Source of the DNA: Elmis aenea
Lineage: Eukaryota > Arthropoda > Insecta > Coleoptera > Elmidae
Reading direction: 5' to 3'
DNA: 64,000 nt
NCBI GenBank assembly: GCA_947652605.1
Contig: OX393581.1
Location: 13,892,640-13,956,639, forward strand
Below the pieces are notes generated by a model, which did no database searches, had not been told where the DNA came from, and saw only the letters and a list, made by a program, of their open reading frames with translations. A program made the translations under genes and the position numbers. Below are positions 12,020 through 24,929 of this stretch, piece by piece. Numbering within the stretch: the stretch's first letter is position 1; each line of letters begins with the position of its first letter.

Positions 12020-13781
12020 ACAGGTAATACTCGAAAAAAATTATTGATCTAACTATAACAGTTTTAAAAAGCTGTAAAATAAAATGTTAGAGTACCTTAT
12101 ACCAAATATTATAGAAAGGTTTAATTTTTTTATCATCTTAAATTAAATTTCGTTACTAATAAAAGAGACTTTATAAATACAATGGTTACTTACTTATTTT
12201 CCAGCGACTTTACTTTGATATGTTTTTGTTTCTGAAACATTTGTTATAGGCTTATTTGATATTAGCTAAAAGCCAAAAATGCATAGTATAAGTTGTGTTA
12301 AAAGTAAAAAAAAAAAAGTGATTCGGTGTCTATACCAGTGTTCTCCCTAGGTCTAGGCTACTTTTGCTTGGCCCTCCGGCCGGCTAATTTTTTGGCCTCT
12401 TAGCTAAGAGGCTGAGAAACTACTAAAGCAGTATGTATATTTGTTACTTTATTATTCTAGCTAGGGGGTGTTCGCCGGCAGTTTTTAGTCACCATCCGGC
12501 TAAAACAAATTTGGGAAGACCACTATTGTGTACACAGTAAAAAGTGTCAATTTTAACACTAAAGTGGCAGGAAATTGAGTCTATAAAGGTTAAAATGGTG
12601 TTATTTTGTCATAACAATAATTAAATGTTAGTTTGTCAAATTTAGACATTTTGGGAACAAAATTTTTTTAAATATCCAGTCAATTTCAATAATATCCAAA
12701 AAAAAAGTTATTTAATTTAGCGGATCTGAACTGTTCGTTTTTCAGATTAAAAATACATTTTCAAGAAAATACCACTAAAATTGCTTAACTTGTTAGATAA
12801 CATAAACAAATGGCGTTAATTGAGTTAAGTTTGCTACTAATATCAATAGAATTTTCCTGCGTTCTTTGTCATTTGCAATTTATCTAAATTTGTGTTATTA
12901 TTTTAGAAATTAACACGCCACAAATTTGTCCAAATGGCAAAAAGCGTCCAACTGTCAACTTATCACGAAATTAAAGATATAGCTGACACAAAAATGTGTA
13001 AGTACACTAAGCCGATTAAGGCCAGTCGATTTTTTCTGAGTATATTCTTGATATTTCGAAATAAAGTCTGCACTAAAAGATATATTGTGTGACTCCATAA
13101 AGTCAAGCATATTTGACTGCTTGCTTACTTGTGTCTTTAGCGATCTCATTCTCAGTAGCCCTACTTTTACCGGTAGACAAGCGGATTATAAATGTTTTCT
13201 AAAATTTAATCGATAATTTATTCTACGACATTCGATTATTCACACCGTTTTCTATTTCAATAATTAAGTTGTCTATCTAGATTATGACATCATGGTTCTC
13301 AAATTATCAAGTTACATAATACCAATATGCCAAGTCAAGTAACATTTTGCTGCCTCTATGCGAATGCGGAAATTCGTCTCGTAGATCTTTAATATTACGA
13401 CATATCTTTTCAGTTATTAAGTATTGTTATAAACTTCAACGTTACCGCATTTTTAGGAACTGACTTCATTACCATTAAAACGCCACGGTCCGTATGCCGC
13501 TGGATTCATGGTTGTCGTAACAAATCGTACGATAAATCAACTAGCTTTAAAATGCCAGTCGAACCGTTGCTGAAGACTTGTCCCAGTTTTCTTGTAAATA
13601 TGTAATTGTATGTGTGTGTCCAGAGGCGGACTGGTTATTAGAATTGTCGACCGGAGTCCAGTAGTCCGCTATATTACATAGACTCTATGTATAGAGAACG
13701 GTTGGCAAAATTTCTGATCAATGTGAAGTACATATTAGGAACAGTTAAAATCTAAAGATAATAAATGGTGTATTACTTGTA
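12020..13781. other. No gene seen; possible eroded hAT-like MITE at 12350-12530
   Basis: CAGTGTTCTCCCTAGG near 12349 and GGGAAGACCACTATTG near 12512 look like degenerate inverted ends around GC-richer sequence with GGCCGGC. No clean target duplication was found. The remainder is AT-rich. Confidence 0.35.
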
Positions 13782-14346
13782 CAGGGTGGACCAAATTCGA
13801 ATGTTTTACGAGGTATTTGGGTTACCGTAATAGCTAGGGAAAATCTAATATCGGTCTCTTGGGCAATTTTTTTGAGATTAGTACGCCCATGTAATTCGAT
13901 TTTTTATATCGCTTTCCATTTTGGCATTACAGACGAAAAATGAAATTTCATCATTTTTGAAAATTTACTTCAACCTCTTAATTTATTAAAATAAAAATTA
14001 TGAAGGTTTCTTATACAGGTTTGTATGCTTAATTTAAAAACAAAATTACGTTTCTTTTAGTGACCTTGTGTTTCGAAATATGAAGTAAACTTATATTGTT
14101 TTAATGGAAACCTAGTTGGCCATGACTTTATATGAAAGAGAATTTGTTTAGTTTTTCAAAAATATATAGTTTTGTATAATTGTTGCAAAAAATAAGCGAG
14201 ATCTGGCTAATTTTGTCAAAACTTCTCTATTAAAGTGTACCATGATTTCTTAAACAAGTGATGTTCACAATTATTTTAAACAACTAAACGCTAACTATTA
14301 CGGTAAACGTGATACACCGTAAAACATTCGAATTTGGTTCACCCTG
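13782..14346. mobile_element. 565-bp CAGGGTG-family palindromic element
   Basis: It starts CAGGGTGGACCAAATTCGAA and ends AATTTGGTTCACCCTG, with TA on both sides. The second arm repeats the left one in reverse, including AAAACATTCGAA and the TTACCGTAATAGCTA block. There is no coding capacity. Confidence 0.85.
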
Positions 14347-14652
14347 TACAGTACTTACTGTTTCTTTAATCATTATAAAAAATTAAATATTTTCTCTTTA
14401 GACAGGCAAATTATGAATGTTTTCTAAAAATTAAACGATAATTTATTGCATGAAATTCGATTATTCATACCGTTTTTGTCAAAAATCCGATTGTTTTTTT
14501 ATGGAAATGATATGTAATGTACAAAATGTAAGTGCTATATTTAACCCATATAATAAAAAACGCTGTAAAGTAAATATATATTTCGATTTTGACGTCTACC
14601 GACATTTTTCGGCTCTTCTCCGCCACTTCTCCCTATCTTCGGTATCTTCATC

Positions 14653-14974
14653 TTTGAGTCAATAATGAAACCCATATTGACATGGGATACAGCTCTGGGG
14701 CACGTCACGCAATTCTAATATAGAAATATTACAAAGATTCCAAAATAAGGTTTTTCGACTTATCGTGGGTGCGCCCTGGTATGTTCCAAACGCCGTGATC
14801 CAGCGCGATCTAAAAATACCATCTATCAAGCAAGAGATCAAAAAATTTAGTGAGAAGTATTGTGAACGAATTACAGTGCACCCTAATGTGCTTGCAAACC
14901 GGCTAATGGATGGCAATTCAGAAGAAAGACGTTTGAAGCGGTTCAGACCAGCGGACCTGCAAAGGTTCAAATAG
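14653..14974 (+). pseudogene. Jockey-like LINE reverse transcriptase, 3' end relic
   Basis: The + strand reads MKPILTW, then after a frameshift QLWGTSRNSNIEILQRFQNK, VGAPWYVPNAVIQRDLKIP and HPNVLANRLMD, ending RFK-stop. This is the familiar C-terminus of Jockey-group reverse transcriptases. The UTR-like tail runs on toward 15050. It is 5'-truncated and broken, so inactive. Confidence 0.82.
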
Positions 14975-15124
14975 ATATTAATGATGAGTAAATTTTGTCA
15001 ATAAGTAACGCAAGTTAATATAATTAGGGAATGAATCATTGTAATTTTTCCCTTCATGTTCTTGTCGACACATTAAGAGGATAGATTGTACTTATTGACG
15101 AAAGGGGTTAAAAAAATAATCTTT

Positions 15125-15870
15125 GAGTTTCCTTAGATTCATAGTTTTTACCAGCTCTTGCCTCCATATTGTTTTGGGCCTTCCTCTTTTTCTTCGGTAA
15201 GGTGACGTCCACTCGTATATTCTCTTCGGGCATCTTCCATCCGGCATCCTTTACACATGTCCATACCATATTAGTTGTTTTTGCTCAATTGTATCCATTG
15301 TCATTTTCTTTGCTCTCATTCTGTTGCGTATTTCTTCATTGGTTACTTGGTCCACCCGGGAGACCCTGCAGCGTATGCTAAGGAAGTCCATTGTAACGTC
15401 ATTAGTTTCCTCCCATTTATTTGTGTCAATTCTCAGGTCTCTGAGCCGTAGGTAGCAATGCTTCCAACTAGGGTATGATCTTTTTTGATAATCTGCTACT
15501 CTCTGTTATTTTCTCCTTATAGACCTTTTACCTTGGTTTATTTTGTGATTAAATCCTTGTTGCGTCTTTGCTTATTGTATTTGAATTTCTCGCATATTTT
15601 AATCGATTCTTTTTTGAGGTGTAGATTTTGGCCGTTTCCTTTTACTACTAAATACTTTTTTTTCTTAAGATTTATTTCAACCCCCCAATTATTAAATTCG
15701 TCTTGGAGTTTTCTGCACATATATTTTATGTCATCTCTATCCTCGGCTATCACTACTTGGTCTTCCGCAAAAAGTAGAGTATGGAGAACCCTATTATCAA
15801 CTTGTATACCAATAGGGCTGTACAGTAAATAAAATCGCAATATAATAAATGTAGATGCCATATAAAATAA
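15125..15870 (-). pseudogene. LINE reverse transcriptase relic with FAED box
   Basis: Minus-strand 15538-15861 encodes PIGIQVDNRVLHTLLFAEDQ, VVIAEDRDDIKYMCRKL, FNNWGVEINLKKKKYLVV and KICEKFKY. This is the core of a non-LTR reverse transcriptase in which the catalytic FADD appears as FAED. Further C-terminal pieces, including RRRKRKAQNNMEARAGKNY, continue to about 15125 with frame breaks. Confidence 0.8.
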
Positions 15871-15892
15871 CCGAATGCTATATTCTTTTATA

Positions 15893-16927
15893 CAGGGTGA
15901 TTTATAAATAATGCTGAAAACATCGGAAGGTCACTCCTTATCGAAAATTAAGTGTGGCTTTTTATTTAAGTTGTTTTAACGAGAATGAATGACTTTTAGA
16001 TGTTTTTTTTTACTTATTAAAAGTTTTCCTATTGTAATATTTTCAATTATCTATCTTTACAAGGGGCTGAAAAATGCTGATTATTTACCAAGCACTAAAT
16101 AAAAAACCGTCTCCACCCGTCCCTGTCGCCAGTGAAGTTTCCCATAAATCCGTCCCTAGAAACGTAGTTTACGCCAATTTGATGGTTTTATTTTAATTTC
16201 ACATGTTAAGCTGGCGTTACTTCTCACTTAATCTGCGAACATGCGGAGATTGACAAGAATGACAACCGATTTTCATGGTTATTAGTTCGGTCTACATTCA
16301 ACAAGTTGTTGCATTACGTTAGTGTATGTTCTGTTCGTGAAACGGTACATATTAACTGTTGTTTTGAAGAGGTTTTTACCATTGGATTGTCTCAAAACAT
16401 TCTTAAGTTGAAACTTGTTTTTAACGTTCGGTTGTAAAGGTAATGCCAATATAATTAGCAGTTTGTGCGTTGATTGTATCTTCAAAAATGGGCACTTAAG
16501 CTGTTGTACAATATCAGTTACGTTATTAAGAGTGGGATATATGATAATGGCTTCATAAAACTTAGCAGATGGGATTGCTTTTTAAAAATAAATGGTGTTA
16601 CTTTGTTTATAATCATCGAAGTTGGTAGGTGCTTTTAAAACCAATTTTCGGCTTGATTTTCCTCCTGTTGATTCTTATTTTGTTTTATTACACTTTTAAA
16701 CACTTTCATCTGTCACAGCAAAGCAGTAAATAACTTTTTAGCGAGTTCTTGTGTTTTAAACAGATTTACTTTAGTTTTCTAGTGTTTTAGTTCTCTTCAT
16801 GATAACTTTTAAAATCTGGCATATCATTTGAATTACGAGGTCATATTTTATTCTTCTTGTAAGCGACATTCCACTTCCGGTCTTATGTAAAGTGATATCT
16901 ACCAATTTTTGTTATTTAAGTACTATA
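15893..16927. other. Orphan CAGGGTGATTTATAAAT end, otherwise nothing seen
   Basis: TA followed by CAGGGTGATTTATAAATAAT starts at 15893 but has no matching right end. The rest is AT-rich sequence without supported features. Confidence 0.4.
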
Positions 16928-17631
16928 CAGGGTGATTGAAATTCGAGTTTAAGCACGGCGATCTCGCTTATTATAATAGCTAGAGTTTAGGTTTAAATTC
17001 GGCAAAGTTGCTAAATTTCGTGCTCAATAATATTTCAAAGAAATATTGAAAATAATTTTTTATTTATGGGCGCAATTTTTGCTATTTACATAATCAAATA
17101 GCATTTATTTTTCTGAACTTTAGTTTGTTGATTGGTTTTCATGGAAACAACATAAACTAATACGACCGGTCTACCTGATTTATAATGGTTATTGTTTAAA
17201 ACCTTTTTTTTTATTTGACAATGAATAAAGAAATAAAATATATCAATCGATTCAGAAAAATAAATGCTTCTTGATTATGTAAATAGCTAACATTGCGCCT
17301 ATAAGAAAAAATTAAGTTGCTCGTCATAAAACAAAAACAAATCGTTCTAGGAAAAATTTTTGAACCCTATCCGATTCAGCTTAAAAAGTTGCTTCGGCAA
17401 TGTTTTTACACATTTGAAATATTTCATACTTCAAAGGAGTTATAGGTGATTTTCAAAAATCGTATTTTCCGGTTTTTCCTAATTTTCTCGGATACCGTTT
17501 GAGATATTTCCAATTTCTCTTTGGATTATAATTAAGCACCAAATTTAGCAACTTTGCCAGATTTAAACCTATACTCTAGCTATTATAATAAGCGAGATCC
17601 CCATGCTTAAACTCGAATTTCAATCACCCTG
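16928..17631. mobile_element. 704-bp CAGGGTG-family palindromic element
   Basis: The ends are CAGGGTGATTGAAATTCGAG and CTCGAATTTCAATCACCCTG, with TA on the left and CA on the right. Inner arms repeat ATCTCGCTTATTATAATAGC in inverse order near 16970 and 17590. Confidence 0.85.
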
Positions 17632-19540
17632 CATACCTACCGGATGTAAACAAAATTAGGCTCTCCCTTTTTTTTCTTTTGTTTTTATTTTAAGATATAC
17701 GTTTACGCCCTTAAATTATTTCCGGTTTTGCTGGAAATGACCTTAACTTTATTTTTACGCAACTAGGTTATTTAAAAACGTTTTAAGACCTCTATTTTTT
17801 GAAGTGTAACATCCATAATCTACATTTTATTCAACAAATTACTTTTGTTTTTACTTTTAAGAGACATTTTGGTTACTTGATAAGGTTCTTATGTTGCCAA
17901 ATCAGTTTTTCTTGAACGAAAAGTCGATTATTTTTTAATGGAACAATATTTTTACCCAATATTTTGAAATCATCAAATTTTTGGTATAAAACTTACTACG
18001 TAGACAATTGTTTCTACAATAGCGTCACAATTCCCTGAAAGTGGATCACTCAATTAATCGTACACAAAAAATTTAATTACATCAAAGTAACGAATTAACA
18101 ATATTGTGTTTAAAAGGATGGCTCAACATTAAGAACTTTGCTAGAATCATTAAAATTATAGAGTTAACATCGAAAAACTAAAAGTTTATTTTTATGGTTT
18201 TTCCGGAAGTAAATTCCAGTTCGAGCTGATGTGGATAATGTGATGTAAATTGCAATAATACCTATTACTCAAGGCCTACTGATTAAATCGTCTGAAAACA
18301 TAATCTTGCACAATATTATTTCAATATTGCGCCATTTCAAAACTAATTGCTAACCTATTATTCATCGTTATACTCGTAATAAGAATTTAATGAAAAATGC
18401 GAATAATCGTAATGCACTATTTTAAATCCGAAAGATGATGTCAAGCGACAAGCAATAAAAATGACAAATAAGAAGTGCAAAATAATTATGATTCAAATTA
18501 AATTCCAGTAAATATAAAGCTTATAAGTTAAAAACAACAAAACAATTATTTCGTTGTCACTTGGATTAATATGGCAGCACATTTAAGTGTCATTTTATTT
18601 TTATATTTAAATGTTAATCGAGTCTGTTGATATTCCGTAAATGGAAAGACGTATGCATTTTATTTTTAAACAATTTAGTGAAATAAAATCCGACGAGCGT
18701 ACGTTCGCCCGTATTTCTTCGATTCTAGAAACGTTTTTAAGGTATGCTGCGAGTATTGAATTTCATTTTCTGCTATCGTTCTTTTATACACAAATCTAAA
18801 GTATTGCCCTCGTTAAAATCGAAACTCAGTACGCATTTAAATTCGATTTCTGAATATTCCCGTTGAATACTGATTCTAGAATCGAACAAACGAATTTATT
18901 ACAAGTTTAACTTCGAATTACAAGGAAATGAAAACGGTTCTTCAATTTACTCACGTAATTTGATGCAGTGCAAGTTATATTTTGTGTTCAATATTTAATG
19001 CACAGATTCTTGGCGCATTTTTATACGAACGAAAAACTAATTTTTGTTACTGGAGCTTTGATTTATTATCGTATAACGCATAACTCTGTGGAAAAGTCTA
19101 TACATAAAAATAAATTTACTTGTGTAACACATTGTGCAGACTAATTCAAATATAAATGTTTGTCGAAGCGTTATAGACTTGCTAAAAAGATTATTCCCAA
19201 ACGAACTATGTATGTGTGTAATGCACAAAATATTGCTTTTTGTAGATTTATTTTTTAGCATTTAAGGGCATTTTCATTGTGTAAATACGATTTTTTTTAT
19301 TATGTTGAGAAAATTACCAAAAGACATGCAGCTCAACTACAACAATTAAGGGATATCTAGAAGTTTGCAAGAAAGATTTAAAATACCCTTTAATTTTTTG
19401 GAGCAGTGTAGGTACATTTTATAAAATGAGAAAACAATATCTGAGTTAACTATGTAAAAATCGAATATGATACACATTGGAAATGTGGAAAGTAATGTCG
19501 AAAATTAAAATCAAATCCATTTGGGAAAAAGTTCATGATC
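17632..19540. other. No gene seen
   Basis: AT-rich DNA without matched element ends or splice-bordered frames. Confidence 0.45.
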
Positions 19541-19855
19541 TTTCTTCTTTCTCTTTTTTCTCTTTCTTCTTTCCTATTTCTTCTTTCTCTTTCTTCCTTT
19601 CTTTCTTCTTTTTCTTTCTTCTTTCTTTTTCCTCTTTCTCTTTCCTCTTTCTCTTTCCTCTTTCTCTTTCCTCTTTCTCTTTCCTCTTTCTCTTTCCTCT
19701 TTCTCTTTCCTCTTTCTCTTTCCTCTTTCTCTTTCCTCTTTCTCTTTCCTCTTTCTCTTCCTCTTTCTCTTTCCTCTTTCTCTTTCCTCTTTCTCTTTCC
19801 TCTTTCTCTTTCCTCTTTCTCTTTCCTCCTTCTCTTTCCTCTTTCTCTTTCTTTA
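19541..19855. repeat. Pyrimidine satellite, 13-bp unit CCTCTTTCTCTTT
   Basis: A tract of about 300 bp is almost purely C and T on the + strand, with many tandem CCTCTTTCTCTTT units in its right part and looser TTTCTTTC sequence on the left. Because the unit has no stop and 13 is not a multiple of three, several frames stay open on both strands; these are not genes. Such tracts can form triplex DNA. Confidence 0.95.
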
Positions 19856-20618
19856 AGCACAGCCCGTTTTACTTCTACTTAAACTTTTCTGCAGAAAAAA
19901 ACTGCCAGACCTAGGCTCATCTTTTTGGCTGTCTTTCCATATCACCCCTTCCACGCTGTTTCTCGTATCCTGTTTTTTTCGGTAGTCTATTATTCTGCAT
20001 TCGCTCTAGGACTTTTTCTGTTGCTTTCTTGTTTTTAATGAACTTGGTGATGTTTTGTAAATCACATTGTCTTCTCATTTCTCGGCTAAGTATTATGTTT
20101 TTTAGTACATGGCCAATGATAGGCCTTAAACGTAGACAATTCTATTCTTGCGAGTCGGTAAGATTATCAAATGCAAAATAAAAAATTGCCGTAATGTTCT
20201 TTCGAAACAAGTTTCCACAAAAACAATAAAAACGTTTTTTTTTTCTTGAAAATTATTTCAGATATCTGTTTGTATATAATAATAAGGATTAAGTTCAGAC
20301 CTTTTTCTAAATTTGAAGCAATAATTTATCTCCAATAATAGCGATATGCCAATGGTTGTTATTTTTCAACACTGTCATGGATAGCCGTGAACCAAACAAA
20401 AAAAATATTAATGCGTACTTCTTCCATACCGAAAATATGATTTCGCTAGTTTTATTTCCGAACGATGTAAAAATGGAGATACAAATTTCTATTCGAACTA
20501 CTTATACGGAGAATATGCGAAAATATTGAATTTGCTAGGTAAAAATTGCAAATTGACTTGAATCAACTCATTCGCCGGTATACGGTAGTTTATGATTTGA
20601 TTTTAAAATCTGTACTGG
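19856..20618. other. No gene seen
   Basis: AT-rich sequence between the satellite and the exon-like stretch. Words near 19920-20120 resemble minus-strand LINE tails but are too decayed to call. Confidence 0.35.
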
Positions 20619-20702
20619 TTGTCATGCAAATGCAAGTCGATAGCTTTTATTAGTCGCATCCTTGCTTTTTCTAGCATGCGACGTTCGTTTATTTCTCCTC
20701 AG

Positions 20703-21059
20703 TTTAATTATATTCCATCGGGCAAGGCTGCATTCTTTGGAGACCCTTACGCAGTGCGTCTCATCCGTTTTTCGCCCAAGTATATTAACCATTTTATTAG
20801 GAGTCTGTCACGACCCTTCATCATTCCTTTAGAGTTTAAAGCTTTATGTCTTCACGACATACTTGATGTAGTTGTAGGAGCGGCAGGGGAGAAATGCCAC
20901 GTTTACTCAGTTTTAATATACGACGCTGAAAGTCTGGCAAATGGCGATATCCATCATCTAAAAACCCGGAAGTACTGTGACGTTGTTCGTACTGCTGAGT
21001 TCATGTTTTGCATATCGTATAAAGTTCCGTATTTAGAACTTCATTCAGTACGTGTTTGA
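20703..21059 (+). CDS. Unrecognised open exon-like stretch, possible terminal exon
   Basis: A 119-codon open stretch (stop included) follows the splice-acceptor-like TTTATTTCTCCTCAG. It is phase 0 and ends in TGA. The frame stays open upstream to about 20619 but without an ATG. The composition is balanced (IRFSPKYINHFIRSLSRPF, then FKALCLHDILDVVVGAAGEK), unlike the low-complexity chance frames elsewhere in the window. GC is raised over just this interval, and AATAAA follows at 21415-21420. I do not recognise the family. It could be the last exon of an unknown gene, an old captured sequence, or chance. Confidence 0.3.
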   Translation, partial: FNYIPSGKAAFFGDPYAVRLIRFSPKYINHFIRSLSRPFIIPLEFKALCLHDILDVVVGAAGEKCHVYSVLIYDAESLANGDIHHLKTRKYCDVVRTAEFMFCISYKVPYLELHSVRV

Positions 21060-22428
21060 TGTATGACATATAATTTATTTTATTGTCGATGAAGTCGTAA
21101 TCTGGAGATAAGCAACATAAATTTTATCGTTGATAATTTTATTAGTTGTATTGTATTTAAACAGATGTTTGTTGCTTATAATACTGGTGTTTTTGATTGC
21201 ATATTTATGTTACAATAGTTTATATTAGAATATAATTATTCCTGTTATGTTGACAGTTTAGACAAAACTTGTTGAATGCCTTTTTTCACTCGTTCTATAT
21301 GATACTTACAGTTGTTGCATAGAATTTTTGTATGGATTTAATAATTAAATATTAAAAGCTTGATACTAATCTTTAAAAGGATATAATAACAGTATCAAAG
21401 AAAGTTTCCTTGTCAATAAAACAAATGACTTGTCTTAATTTTTATGTAATTTTTTACTTTGTTCTGGAACTTTATACTTAAAAAAAAGTTTTTAGGCCAA
21501 CAGGTTTTATTCTTATACATTTTTCCTTTTAAGTTAGTCTCCAAACTACAGAAAGTAGATATTTTTACATTTTTACACACTTGTAATTTAAACTCACTAA
21601 ACTTTTTTGATAAAGAATTTTTACTAGACCACTTTTGAGATTCCTTTTTTCACCAGTAACTTGTTTTTATTAATTTGTTATTAAAATTAAGTAATAAATA
21701 AGCTACTGGCGAAACTGGTATAAAATATCTACAAAAGCTTCTTCATAAAAAAGGTGTTTAATTAAACTTATTTCTATAAAACAAATAAATCACCTGAACA
21801 ACTCAAGCATTTATTAAGTAATGTTTCTGCATATTTTTCGTTGATAAATGTTTAAAAGTACGTTATAAGGCTGAGAAATACCCTTTAAAAATACTCCTTA
21901 ATTATTGTTTGTTCAAGTTTAATTTTAATTTTGTGTTTTTTGTCTACTGGAGATTAGATTTTTTTTTACCAAATCTGTGTTTAATTGAATTAGTACAATA
22001 TCGAAATGTAAGGCATTTAATATAAAAATCGAATCTGATATTTTATCCCGGTACAAAAAACAAATATTTATGTGATGTCACAGCTAGTGTAATTTTGTTT
22101 ACAACTCAAAGCTATTAGATAAACATGTTTATACAGAACTTCTGACGGTGTACTGCAAAAACACTTTAATTTTGCTTCTTCGTTATAAATTAAGATTTTT
22201 CGAAAACGTCTTTATTTCTTCTGCTTTGCTTTAATATTTTCTCCGTATTTTTTTATTTAAATTAATAATTCTTTGCTGAAGCATTTTTACTTCTTTCTTT
22301 TCTTTAATTAAGTATTTACTAATTTTATTTCTTTGCCTGCTCCTGCGCGCTTTTCTGTTTTTTAACTTTATTCCACCTGTATCCAAATATTGCTACATGT
22401 TTTGCTTTCTACATTTTTTTAATATGTA
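21060..22428. other. No gene seen
   Basis: AT-rich sequence. The only notable sites are AATAAA hexamers, one at 21415-21420. Confidence 0.45.
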
Positions 22429-22987
22429 CAGGGTGGTCCAAATTTGATGAGATTACATGGATATCTCGCTTAATAGTCAAGTTAGAGAAACGGTTTAATT
22501 ACCAAAAATGCGTAGTTTTTTGGGAACATTTTTTAAATATATTCTATCATTTCGCGTTTGTCTGGTTTTTTTTTTCGTTTTCACAGCCTACTTTTTGTTT
22601 TTCATCTTTAAAAAAATTAAAAAACCTTTGTAACTTGCGTATTATTGAAAATAAATACATCAACCGTTATACAGGGTGCACCACGACCCTGAGATTCTTC
22701 GATAGCTCCTTTATTAATGAAAATATCAAAAAATGTTTAATACAAATATTGTGCGAACCTATTTTCTACATAACCTAAAATTAAAGTTGCAGCTCTTTTT
22801 ATTCTTTTGTTTAAAAATTCTTTGAAAAATTACGACTTACGTCCATGGCCGACTTTAAAATATTTTAATTGCCTTAGTAATACTAATAAAAATCGAGATA
22901 GCTCGAAAAATATTAACTTTAGGCAAAAAACATGCTTAATAATTTCGAAAGACAATTAAATTCTCTACAAGAAAATGTAAAAATATA

Positions 22988-23065
22988 CAGGGTGTTGCAT
23001 TTAAGAAAAATGACTTATCGATGTTTAAAGTTTCACAAGTTTGACCAAGCGTAAAAAACACCCTG
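22988..23065. mobile_element. 78-bp innermost CAGGGTGTT element
   Basis: It starts CAGGGTGTTGCATTTAAG and ends AAAAAACACCCTG, with TA on each side. Only the terminal 7-10 bp are inverted. It may be a decayed miniature. Confidence 0.65.
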
Positions 23066-23306
23066 TATAATATTTTTAAAATGTAGCTAGCGCAAAGTGT
23101 TAATTAATCTATTGTCAATCTCAATTTTAAACGAAATTTTACCGCTTTTTTAAATAACTTTAATGTTAAAAAAAATTGAAAGTGCTGTATTGCTCAAATT
23201 TTTCATAAAAATGTAAATTTTACGAAAACTGTTGACTTAAGACCCATATAACCTCATACATTTTTTAAAGTAAATTTTAAGAGGAATCCAAAAATGTAAA
23301 AATATA

Positions 23307-23366
23307 CAGGGTGTTCTATTTAAAAAAATTAAATTTTTATATGTGCCGGTCAAACGAAACACCCTG
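23307..23366. mobile_element. 60-bp innermost CAGGGTGTT element
   Basis: It starts CAGGGTGTTCTATTTAAA and ends CGAAACACCCTG, with TA on each side. It is a sibling of the 78-bp copy at 22988 and lies in the same host element. Confidence 0.65.
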
Positions 23367-23874
23367 TATATTTGAAAATAATTTTAGGTTATGTAGAAAA
23401 TAGGTTCGCACAATATTTGTATTAAACATTTTTTGATATTTTCATTAATAAAGGAGCTATCGAAGAATCTCAGGGTCGTGGTGCACCCTGTATATTTGGA
23501 ATCGGAAAAAAATAAGGAATTTTAATAGATCATAGCCAACTATAGCTTCCATTTAAAAAAAAGGTAAGTTTGTGTCATAAATGTTTAACGGCGATCGTAA
23601 AAAAAAAATTTTTTAGTACCATCAAAATCTACATAAAAATATCTAAAAATAATCTTGATGGACTTTTTTGATAATAAGGGAGATATGACACATTATTAAT
23701 ATATGAAAAAAACAGTTTTTATTTAATAACTTAAAATCCAGAAGTTATAGAATATTTTTGAAAACGGTTCTGAGTTTGTCCCAAAAACTGCACATTTTTG
23801 ATAAGTTAACCGTTTCTCTGTCTTGACTATTAACTGATGTACCCATATAATCCCATCGAATTTGGACCACCCTG

Positions 23875-24929
23875 TACAGTTAAGACACATTTTTTAAATT
23901 TGAATAAAATTGCAATATATTTCTGGTTTTGACTGAATTCCATCTTTTTTTATTTATTTATTTATTTCTATTATTTACGCTCGACTTTTCAACATACGTA
24001 TCTATTAAATGCTATACACATTTGACTTAAAAAGACCAATTTTGGTTTTTTGGTTCACATCTTTTGACGAAAATTGTATGCATTTTCGAAAACGTCACTT
24101 TTAGATTCTCAAAAATTGAAAGTGGTCCATAGAATCTGCATGGGATATTTTCCAACATGTATAAATGTATACTGGAAACATTTCAAATTTTTACTCAATC
24201 AATCCAGTGACGTACTTTCAGAATTTGGCTTATATTTGATGATTGCGTTTTTACATAATTTATTACCGTTTAGTACTAAATTGCTTCTAAATTTAAAAAA
24301 AAGTAGAGTACTCTTTTAATGACTATTTCCACCATTCTTTCATTTTTGCAAGTTCAGCCAATAAAAGCTTTACCGTCAATTATTTCTTGAGAATATTGCG
24401 CTTTCATTTATCACCTACACAACGTCCTTAGTTATTGCAGCTGTAAAACGGATAATTGTTTTACGCCAATGGTAGTATACAAAAACTGTACTGTATTGCT
24501 ATTAAATTGTTGTTTATTTGAAAAGCTTTAAATGTATAACTTGCTTATGATTTTGCTCGAAATTTTTTTTAAAGAAGTGTTTAAGAATTGTCACTAGTAT
24601 CTACATATTCCGACTAACTGAAACACAAAAACGCCCTCGTGATTGCGACCTCCGCCCTGTCCTTTTTTTTAGTGCTGTTACCAAGCAACAAACTTTCGTA
24701 AATAATGAAAAAATTGTGGGCAAAATCGCAATTCCTTAATATATTACTACCGGTAATAGTTGTGTCCTAGGAAGAATGGAGAAGCATTTGATCCTTTTTA
24801 AACGTTTTCCGTACAAAACTATTCGAAATGAATGGTAGCTGTGATATGGTAAATAATCTATTGCGTCAGACAGCCTTCTGTAAACAACTACCGAAATTGA
24901 TAAAAGAAACGTCGAACGTGCATTCGAAT
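23875..24929. other. No gene seen
   Basis: AT-rich sequence upstream of the GC-raised wge start region. An 81-codon frame at 24074-24319 has no recognisable motif. Confidence 0.45.

Larger units (their letters stand above)
22672..23490. mobile_element. Middle nested CAGGGTGCACC element
   Basis: The ends are CAGGGTGCACCACGACCCTG and its complement, flanked by TA. The arms are inverted copies of about 120 bp including GATTCTTCGATAGCTCC. It sits inside 22429-23874 and itself contains two small insertions. Confidence 0.88.
22429..23874. mobile_element. Outer CAGGGTGGTCC element of a three-level nest
   Basis: The ends are CAGGGTGGTCCAAATTTGAT and ATCGAATTTGGACCACCCTG, with TA on both sides. Inside the left end come ATCTCGCTTAATAGTCAAG and GAGAAACGGTTTAATT, repeated inversely at the right. 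The same family occurs at 49633, 28582 and 25612. A second element (22672-23490) sits inside. Confidence 0.88.

Noticed and set aside
19450..19914. Long open frames on both strands (up to 145 codons)
   Set aside because: They are translations of the CCTCTTTCTCTTT satellite, with Ser/Phe/Leu or Arg/Lys/Glu only.
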